Source of the DNA: Streptomyces sp. MMG1121
GTDB lineage: Bacteria; Actinomycetota; Actinomycetes; Streptomycetales; Streptomycetaceae
Assembly (NCBI RefSeq): GCF_001280015.1
Contig: NZ_LGDV01000013.1
Span: 102,454 to 166,453, forward strand
Length of the DNA stretch: 64,000 nt
Direction of reading: 5' to 3'
Shown here: in pieces, positions 58,200 to 64,000 of the stretch
Layout of the letters: every line of letters starts with the position of its first letter
Position numbering within the stretch: position 1 is the stretch's first letter
Position numbers and translations under genes: made by a program
The notes under the pieces: model-generated
Databases searched by the model: none
The model's input: the letters and a program-made list of their open reading frames with translations, nothing else
What the model was told of the DNA's origin: nothing

Positions 58200-59816
58200 T
58201 CACTTCTTGTCGAGCAGGTCCTGCACCTTGGCCCGGACGTCGTCCGTGGCCAGACCCCGGATCGTCAGCGTCGTACGCCGGCGCAGCACGTCGTCCGGCG
58301 TCTCGGCCCACTCGTGGTCACGGGCCCAGACGACCTGCGCCCAGATCTCCGGGGCGTCCGGGTGGACGCGCTCGGCCAGCTCGGGGTGCTCGTTCGCCAT
58401 CCGGGCGATGTCGAAGGCCAGCGAACCGTAGTGCGTGGCCAGGTGCTTGGCGGTGTCGGCGGCCATGCGCGGGCCCGGCGCCGGGTGGTCCACCAGCAGA
58501 CGGTGCGCCACCGCGCGCGGGTTGGCGACACCGGGCAGCGGCAGCTTCTTCGGCAGCGAGGAGATCGGCTCGAAGTCGTCGCCGAGCGGGTGACCCGGCA
58601 GCGCCTCCAGCTTCTGCATGATCGTACGGCCGATGTGCCGGAAGGTGGTCCACTTGCCGCCCGCGACGGACAGCATGCCGCCCTTGCCTTCCGTGACCAC
58701 CGTCTCGCGCTTGGCCTTCGCCGTGTCACCGGGACCGCCCGGCAGCACCCGCAGACCGGCGAAGGAGTACGTGATCAGGTCACGGGACAGCTGCTGGTCC
58801 CGGACGGAGAACGCGGCCTCGTCCAGGATCTGGGCTATGTCCTTGTCGTTGACCGCGACGTCCGCCGGGTCGCCCTCGTACTCCTCGTCGGTGGTGCCGA
58901 GCAGCAGCATGTCCTCCCAGGGGAGGGCGAAGGTGATGCGGTACTTGTCGATGGGGGTGGCGAGCGCGGCCTTCCACGGAGACGTCCGCTTCAGGACCAG
59001 GTGCGCGCCCTTCGACAGGCGGATGGACGGCGCCGCGTTCGGGTCCTCCAGCTTGCGCAGGTGGTCGACCCAGGGGCCGGTCGCGTTGAGGACGAGACGG
59101 GCGCTGATGCCGAACTCGTCGCCGGACGTGCGGTCCTTCAGCTCGGCACCCGTCACCCGGCCCTTGGTGAAGCGCAGGCCGGTGACCTCGGCGTGGTTGA
59201 GGACGACGGCGCCCGCCTCGACGGCCGCGCGGACCGTCATCAGCGCCATGCGCGCGTCGTTCATCTGGTCGTCGCCGTACACGGCCACGGCCTTGAGGTT
59301 CTCGGTGCGCAACTCGGGCACGTCCTGCGCCGCCCGGGCGGGGGAGAGCAGGTGGCCGACGCCGTCGCCGAACGCGGAGAGCGCGGAGTAGGCGAAGACG
59401 CCCGCGCCGAGCTTCGCCGCGCCGTGCGGCCCGCCCTTGTACACGGGGAGGTAGAAGGTGAGCGGGTTCGCCAGGTGGGGGGCCACCTGACGGGAGACCG
59501 CACGGCGCTCGAAGTGGTTCTCCGCCACCAGCTTCACCGCGCCGGTCTGCAGGTAGCGCAGACCGCCGTGGAGCAGCTTGGAGGAGGCGGAGGAGGTGGC
59601 GCCGGCGAAGTCGCCGGCGTCGACCAGAGCCACCCTCAGGCCGGACTGCGCGGCATGCCAGGCGGTGGAGATGCCCAGGATGCCGCCGCCGATCACCAGA
59701 AGGTCGTACGACGCCTTGGAGAGCTGCTCCCGGGTCTCGGCGCGGCTCGGGCTTACACCGGAGGCCGGGCGGGTCCCGAGGGCAGGCACGGACTGCAGGG
59801 TGGACTGACTGGTCAT
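58200..59816 (-). CDS. glpD: Glycerol-3-phosphate dehydrogenase (gylB)
   Basis: A 538-residue FAD enzyme oxidising glycerol-3-phosphate to dihydroxyacetone phosphate and reducing the quinone pool. The FAD motif DLLVIGGGILGISTAWHAAQSG is near residue 38. GATSSASSKLLHGGLRYLQTG, NATGPWVDHLRK and RRAVSRQVAPHL match the family, as does the C-terminal DUF-like helical domain. It is third and last of the glycerol operon, starting 40 bases after glpK stops. ATG 59816 has GAGGAG 12 bases upstream. The operon is under GylR; the S. coelicolor gene is gylB. Confidence 0.95.
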   Translation of the reverse strand: MTSQSTLQSVPALGTRPASGVSPSRAETREQLSKASYDLLVIGGGILGISTAWHAAQSGLRVALVDAGDFAGATSSASSKLLHGGLRYLQTGAVKLVAENHFERRAVSRQVAPHLANPLTFYLPVYKGGPHGAAKLGAGVFAYSALSAFGDGVGHLLSPARAAQDVPELRTENLKAVAVYGDDQMNDARMALMTVRAAVEAGAVVLNHAEVTGLRFTKGRVTGAELKDRTSGDEFGISARLVLNATGPWVDHLRKLEDPNAAPSIRLSKGAHLVLKRTSPWKAALATPIDKYRITFALPWEDMLLLGTTDEEYEGDPADVAVNDKDIAQILDEAAFSVRDQQLSRDLITYSFAGLRVLPGGPGDTAKAKRETVVTEGKGGMLSVAGGKWTTFRHIGRTIMQKLEALPGHPLGDDFEPISSLPKKLPLPGVANPRAVAHRLLVDHPAPGPRMAADTAKHLATHYGSLAFDIARMANEHPELAERVHPDAPEIWAQVVWARDHEWAETPDDVLRRRTTLTIRGLATDDVRAKVQDLLDKK

Positions 59817-59856
59817 GTCGGGTACTTACTCCTCGTCAGAGCTGCAGGAGCTCAGC

Positions 59857-61395
59857 TCAGCTCTCGTCCTCGATCCAGCCCATGGACCGGTCGACGGCCT
59901 TGAGCCAGTTCTTGTACTCACGGTCGCGGGTCTCCGCGTCCATGCGGGGGGTCCACTCGGCGGCCCGGCGCCAGTTGGCGCGCAGTTCGTCGGTGCTGGA
60001 CCAGAAGCCGACGGCCAGGCCGGCGGCGTAGGCGGCGCCGAGGCAGGTGGTCTCCGCGACCATCGGGCGCACCACGGGCGCGTCCAGGACGTCGGAGAGC
60101 GTCTGCATCAGCAGATTGTTCGCGGTCATGCCACCGTCGACCTTGAGCGCGACCAGTTCGTCGCCGGAGTCCTTGACCATGGCGTCGGCGATCTCCCGGG
60201 TCTGCCAGGCGGTGGCCTCCAGGACGGCGCGCGCGAGGTGCGCCTTGGTGACGTACCGGGTCAGACCGGCGATCACACCGCGGGCGTCGGAACGCCAGTG
60301 CGGGGCGAACAGGCCCGAGAAGGCCGGCACGAAGTAGGCACCGCCGTTGTCCTCGACCGAGAGCGCGAGCGTCTCGATCTCGGCGGCGGTGGAGATGAGG
60401 CCCATCTGGTCGCGCATCCACTGCACCAGCGAGCCGGTGACGGCGATCGAGCCCTCCAGGGCGTACACCGTCGGCTGGTCGCCGATCTTGTAGCCGACGG
60501 TGGTCAGCAGACCGGCGTAGGAGTTGATGATCTTGGAGCCGGTGTTCATCACCATGAACGTGCCGGTGCCGTAGGTCGACTTGGTCTCGCCCTCGGAGAA
60601 ACAGGTCTGGCCGAACAGGGCCGCCTGCTGGTCGCCGAGCGCGGAGGCGACCGGGATGCCGCCGAGCAGGTCGCCGAGCTTGCCGCCGGTGACCTCGCCG
60701 TAGACCTCGGCGGAGGAGCGGATCTCGGGCAGGATCTGCAGCGGCACGCCGATCGACTCGGCGATCTTCTCGTCCCACTCCATGGTGTGGAGGTTCATCA
60801 GCATGGTGCGGGAGGCGTTGGTGACGTCGGTGACGTGCTTGCCGCCGTTCGCACCGCCGGTCAGGTTCCAGATGACCCAGGTGTCCATGGTGCCGAAGAG
60901 GATGTCCCCGGCCTCGGCGCGCTCCTTGAGGCCCTCGACGTTGTCGAGCAGCCAGCGGGCCTTGGGGCCGGCGAAGTAGGAGGCCAGCGGCAGGCCGGTC
61001 TCGCGGCGGAAGCGGTCCTGGCCGACGTTGCGGCCCAGCTCCCGGCACAGGGAGTCGGTGCGGGTGTCCTGCCAGACGATGGCGTTGTGGACGGGCTCAC
61101 CGGTGTTCTTGTCCCACAGCACGGTCGTCTCGCGCTGGTTGGTGATACCGATGGCCTTGATGTCGTCCCGGGTGATGCCGGCCTTGGCGATGGCTCCGGC
61201 GACGACTTCCTGGACGTTGGTCCAGATCTCGTTGGCGTTGTGCTCGACCCAGCCCGGCTTCGGGAAGATCTGCTCGTGCTCCTTCTGGTCGACGGAGACG
61301 ATACGGCCGTCCTTGTCGAAGACGATGCAGCGCGAGGAGGTGGTGCCCTGGTCGATCGCGGCGATGAACGGGCCTGCGGTGTGGGCGTCGGTCAC
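59857..61395 (-). CDS. glpK: Glycerol kinase (gylA)
   Basis: A 512-residue FGGY kinase phosphorylating glycerol to sn-glycerol-3-phosphate. N-terminal [20 protein letters not shown], the middle [12 protein letters not shown] and C-terminal [20 protein letters not shown] are family hallmarks. It is second in the operon, 69 bases after glpF. The GTG start has AGGAG upstream. The length is typical (about 505). The S. coelicolor gene is gylA. Induction by glycerol through GylR is expected. Confidence 0.96.
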   Translation of the reverse strand: MTDAHTAGPFIAAIDQGTTSSRCIVFDKDGRIVSVDQKEHEQIFPKPGWVEHNANEIWTNVQEVVAGAIAKAGITRDDIKAIGITNQRETTVLWDKNTGEPVHNAIVWQDTRTDSLCRELGRNVGQDRFRRETGLPLASYFAGPKARWLLDNVEGLKERAEAGDILFGTMDTWVIWNLTGGANGGKHVTDVTNASRTMLMNLHTMEWDEKIAESIGVPLQILPEIRSSAEVYGEVTGGKLGDLLGGIPVASALGDQQAALFGQTCFSEGETKSTYGTGTFMVMNTGSKIINSYAGLLTTVGYKIGDQPTVYALEGSIAVTGSLVQWMRDQMGLISTAAEIETLALSVEDNGGAYFVPAFSGLFAPHWRSDARGVIAGLTRYVTKAHLARAVLEATAWQTREIADAMVKDSGDELVALKVDGGMTANNLLMQTLSDVLDAPVVRPMVAETTCLGAAYAAGLAVGFWSSTDELRANWRRAAEWTPRMDAETRDREYKNWLKAVDRSMGWIEDES

Positions 61396-61464
61396 TGTGT
61401 GCTCCTGGAAGATCCGTGGTGATGGGGCTGTACGTACGGCGCGTGCTGGAAGACCGTGTGCTTC

Positions 61465-62259
61465 TTAAGCGAATGCGACGTTGTAGATGCCTGCAGCGAT
61501 GGCGCCGCCGATCAGCGGACCGACCACCGGGATCCAGGCGTAGCTCCAGTCGGAACGGCCCTTGTTGGGCAGGGGCAGCAGGGCGTGCACGATGCGCGGG
61601 CCCAGGTCACGGGCGGGGTTGATCGCGTAGCCCGTGGGGCCGCCGAGGGAGAGACCGATCGACACCACCACGAGTGCGGTGATCAGACCGCCGAGGACGC
61701 CGAGGCCGTTGCCCTTGTCGTTCAGGCCCTGCGTGAGGACCGCCAGGATCAGCACGACCGTGCCGATGATCTCCGTGGCGAGGTTCTGCGCCACGTTCCG
61801 GATCTCCGGACCGGTGGAGAAGATACCGAGGACCGGGCCGGCGCCCTGCTCCTCGGCCTCGACCGCCTTGGCCGTCGTGGCCTGGGCGCCCGGACCGCCG
61901 ACGATCTCCTTGTCGGTGAGGTGGGCGTGGAACTGGCCGTAGTAGGCGACCCACACCAGGGTCGCGCCGATCATCGCGCCGAGCAGCTGGCCGGCGAGAT
62001 AGACCGGGACGTTGTTCCAGTCGCTGTTCTTGATGGCCAGGGCGATGGTGACGGCCGGGTTGAGGTGTGCACCGGAGAGAGGTCCGGAGATGTACACGGC
62101 CGTCATGACGGCGAAGCCCCACCCGAAGGCGATGGCGAGCCAACCGGCGTTACGGGCCTTGGAGGCCTTCAGCGTGACAGCCGCGCAGACGCCGCCGCCG
62201 AGCAGGATGAGTATGGCGGTACCGATGGTCTCGCCGATGAAGATGTCGGAGCTGGACAC
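61465..62259 (-). CDS. glpF: Glycerol facilitator (gylC)
   Basis: A 264-residue aquaglyceroporin with six hydrophobic helices and two half-helix NPA motifs (HLNPAVT near residue 66 and AINPARD near 211). The loop [19 protein letters not shown] and the later [15 protein letters not shown] identify MIP channels of the glycerol type. The GTG at 62259 follows AAGGAG six bases upstream. It heads the operon glpF-glpK-glpD. The promoter lies in the 346-base gap 62260-62605, which also holds a GylR-like site at 62393-62407 and an inverted repeat CTGTT/AACAG at 62453-62468. Confidence 0.94.
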   Translation of the reverse strand: MSSSDIFIGETIGTAILILLGGGVCAAVTLKASKARNAGWLAIAFGWGFAVMTAVYISGPLSGAHLNPAVTIALAIKNSDWNNVPVYLAGQLLGAMIGATLVWVAYYGQFHAHLTDKEIVGGPGAQATTAKAVEAEEQGAGPVLGIFSTGPEIRNVAQNLATEIIGTVVLILAVLTQGLNDKGNGLGVLGGLITALVVVSIGLSLGGPTGYAINPARDLGPRIVHALLPLPNKGRSDWSYAWIPVVGPLIGGAIAAGIYNVAFA

Positions 62260-62392
62260 CCGCGACTCCTTTGTCCTTCGTCCAGGGGTAGCCGAACCCC
62301 GGGTCCCTCCGGGAGTTCTGGCGCGCCCTCGGGGGTGAGAGCGATGCCGGCCCTTGGCGTTGTCACACTCTAGCGCGTATTGCCGGTAGGTG

Positions 62393-62407
62393 TTCGACAA
62401 TGCCGAC
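62393..62407. promoter_or_regulatory. GylR-like operator before glpF
   Basis: TTCGACAATGCCGAC resembles the inverted repeat TTCGGCAATGTCGAA at 63472-63486, read on the opposite strand as TTCGACATTGCCGAA. It lies 134 bases upstream of glpF in the promoter region. Confidence 0.65.
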
Positions 62408-62519
62408 CGATGGACGGGAGTCTGCTTCGGCGTTACGCGGGCGTCAAGGGTTCTGTTATTGAAAACAGGATCGTTATTGATCGCTGCCGGATATCACTCT
62501 TCGCGCGTTGACGTAGGCA

Positions 62520-62553
62520 CTCGCCCTAAATGTCCATTTCAGGGTAGGGCGAG
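62520..62553 (-). terminator. Inverted repeat downstream of gylR
   Basis: CTCGCCCTA and TAGGGCGAG form a perfect 9-bp stem with a 16-base loop, 53 bases beyond the gylR stop at 62606. It would separate gylR from glpF. Confidence 0.6.
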
Positions 62554-62605
62554 AACCGGAACGCCGCCCGGCGTCCCGGTCAACTCCCCCTAGGGCGTGC
62601 GGCGC

Positions 62606-63370
62606 TCAGAACCGGCCCGCGCCGAGGTCCCTGGACACCGCGCGGGCGCAGTCGCGCACCGCCGCGATCAGCTCGGGGCGCAGTTCCCCGTCCCGGCACA
62701 ACCGCTCCACGGCGCCGGTGATGCCGACCGCGCCCACGGGCATCCGGCGCCGGTCGTGGATGGGCGCGGCGATGGACGCCACTCCCTCCCAGGTCTCCTC
62801 CACGTCGGCCGCGTACCCACGCGCGCGCGTGATGTCGAGGAGGTGCTCGAAGTCGGCGTGGTCGCACACCGTGCGGTCCGTGAAGGCCTTCCGCTCGGTG
62901 TCCAGCGCCTCGCTGTGCGCCACCGGGTCGTAAGCCGAGATCACCTTGCCCAGCGCCGTGGAGTGCAGCGGCTGCATGGCGCCGATCTCCAGCACCTGTC
63001 GGCTGTCGTCCGGCCTGAAGACGTGGTGCACGATCAGTACGCCCTGCTGGTGCAGGACTCCCAGGTGCACGCTCTCCCCGCTGGAACGGGCCAGGTCGTC
63101 GGTCCACACCAGGGCCCGCGCCCGCAGTTCGTGCACGTCCAGATAGGTGGTGCCCAGCCGCAGCAGCTCCGCGCCCAGCTGATAGCGCCCCGAGGTGTCG
63201 TCCTGCTCCACGAACCCCTCCTGCTGGAGGGTGCGCAGAATGCCGTGGGCCGTGCCCTTGGCGAGGCCCAGCGACGAGGCGATGTCCGACAGGCCCAGCC
63301 TGCGCTCGCCGCCCGCGAGCAGCCGCAGCATCGCGGCCGCCCGTTCGAGCGACTGGATGTTCCGTGCCAT
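62606..63370 (-). CDS. gylR: Glycerol operon regulator GylR (IclR family)
   Basis: A 254-residue IclR-type repressor. N-terminal winged helix: NIQSLERAAAMLRLLAGGERRLGLSDIASSLGLAKGTAHGILRTLQQEGFVEQD. The C-terminal ligand domain (about 75-250) contains LHSTALGKVISAYDP and GVASIAAPIHDRRRMPVGAVGITG. It controls the glycerol operon just downstream (glpF-glpK-glpD) and represses itself, with glycerol-3-phosphate as the likely inducer, as known for S. coelicolor GylR. ATG 63370 has GGAGG ten bases upstream. Its own upstream region holds the clearest operator (63472-63486). A 330-base gap separates it from metH. Confidence 0.95.
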   Translation of the reverse strand: MARNIQSLERAAAMLRLLAGGERRLGLSDIASSLGLAKGTAHGILRTLQQEGFVEQDDTSGRYQLGAELLRLGTTYLDVHELRARALVWTDDLARSSGESVHLGVLHQQGVLIVHHVFRPDDSRQVLEIGAMQPLHSTALGKVISAYDPVAHSEALDTERKAFTDRTVCDHADFEHLLDITRARGYAADVEETWEGVASIAAPIHDRRRMPVGAVGITGAVERLCRDGELRPELIAAVRDCARAVSRDLGAGRF

Positions 63371-63471
63371 CGCCGTCCTGCCTCCGTCCCCTTCGACTGT
63401 CGACGAACGCGGGCGTGCCGTCCTCGGTGCCGACTGCCGTCGCGCACCGTCGTACGTCTTGCTACCCAGCG

Positions 63472-63486
63472 TTCGGCAATGTCGAA
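63472..63486. promoter_or_regulatory. GylR-like operator before gylR
   Basis: TTCGGCAATGTCGAA is an inverted repeat (7-bp arms with one mismatch, 1-bp centre), 102 bases upstream of gylR. The remaining gap 63487-63700 is metH leader and promoter; no cobalamin riboswitch motif was recognised. Confidence 0.7.
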
Positions 63487-63700
63487 CACTACCGGTCCAT
63501 GTCGACCTCCCGCTAATGGTCGGTCGACACCTGTTACATCACACGTGGCCCGAGCGTGATAGCGAGGGCCCCCGCGTCCGCCTCGTGGACGCCGCTGCCC
63601 ATCAAAGCCGACTCCCGGTTACGCTGACGCCGTGCGGCATTCCCGCCTGTCCGGGGAAAAGCCGCATAGCCGACAGCCGTCGCATCTAGGGAGTCCCTCC

Positions 63701-64000
63701 ATGGCCTCGTCGCCACCGTTTCCTTCCGCCGACAGCCGGACCCGTGTGTCCGCGCTCCGTGAGGCCCTCGCCAGTCGTGTGGTGGTCGCCGACGGGGCGA
63801 TGGGCACGATGCTCCAGGCGCAGGACCCGACGCTGGAGGACTTCCAGCAGCTTGAGGGCTGCAACGAGATCCTCAACCTGACGCGTCCGGACATCGTGCG
63901 TTCGGTGCACGAGGCGTACTTCGCGGTGGGTGTCGACTGTGTCGAGACCAACACGTTCGGGGCCAATCACTCCGCGCTCGGTGAGTACGACATCCCGGAG
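63701..64000 (+). CDS. metH: Cobalamin-dependent methionine synthase, N-terminal part (cut by window end)
   Basis: The first 100 codons of MetH, which transfers a methyl group from methyltetrahydrofolate to homocysteine. Seen are ALASRVVVADGAMGTMLQAQDPTLEDFQQLEGCNEILNLTRPDIVRSVHEAYFAVGVDCVETNTFGANHSAL, the homocysteine-binding barrel start; the zinc ligands lie beyond the window. ATG 63701 follows AGGGAG. It is divergent from gylR, as in other Streptomyces. Confidence 0.95.
   Translation, partial: MASSPPFPSADSRTRVSALREALASRVVVADGAMGTMLQAQDPTLEDFQQLEGCNEILNLTRPDIVRSVHEAYFAVGVDCVETNTFGANHSALGEYDIPE

Noticed and set aside
63487..63700. Cobalamin or SAM riboswitch before metH
   Set aside because: I could not find the conserved core motifs. 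A covariance-model search would settle it.

Overview
This window is high-GC actinobacterial chromosome, almost certainly Streptomyces. It carries a short and a long chaplin side by side, the glycerol operon gylR-glpF-glpK-glpD next to metH, mycothiol ligase mshC inside its conserved gene cluster, a Streptomyces-type soxR, and strong third-position GC bias. From memory, the gene order resembles the soxR-to-metH region of the S. coelicolor chromosome. I saw no rRNA, CRISPR array, insertion sequence or prophage. The only tRNA is tRNA-Leu(GAG).

Left part (1-9310): a class F sortase 3' end runs into a 44-bp tandem repeat, followed by an orphan sugar-type ABC ATPase. Next come an aldehyde dehydrogenase/alcohol dehydrogenase pair, an ArsR-like and a TetR regulator, and an acyl-CoA dehydrogenase. 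The same 19-bp palindrome lies before the aldehyde dehydrogenase gene and between the TetR gene and the acyl-CoA dehydrogenase gene, suggesting one regulon. A second TetR gene converges on a MaoC hydratase gene, with related palindromes in both promoters. soxR follows.

9328-28749: an Rnl5-type RNA ligase, a BKACE enzyme, a zinc-ribbon protein, a secreted penicillin-acylase-type hydrolase, an alpha/beta hydrolase and a NamZ-type muramidase. Then a third TetR regulon: SDR, acyl-CoA ligase and TetR genes on the plus strand converge on acyl-CoA dehydrogenase and APH-type kinase genes on the minus strand, and both promoters carry a CCGACCGGT palindrome. Its enzyme classes match the 4-hydroxyacyl-CoA (levulinate, lva) pathway. 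Small membrane proteins, a Nudix hydrolase, a DMT transporter, and a sulfite-oxidase-like molybdoprotein with its cytochrome b follow.

28890-41321: a gluconate/idonate operon (gntK-gntP-idnO-idnD) with divergent gntR, PolX, and an M1 metallopeptidase gene overlapping a 1290-residue Pls-type single-module NRPS. The hand-read adenylation code (DAESIGTVVK) resembles lysine codes, so this pair may make and trim a cationic poly-amino acid. It is the most interesting locus here.

41582-64000: tRNA-Leu, an M20 peptidase, chpH and chpC, a RecD2-like protein that has lost its ATPase motifs, an aldo/keto reductase, an F420-type oxidoreductase, a ferritin-like protein and CorA. Then the mycothiol cluster (phosphatase, DUF3090, PI3K-fold protein, mshC, convergent PAC2 protein), an FCD regulator, and the GylR-controlled glycerol operon. 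The window ends inside metH.
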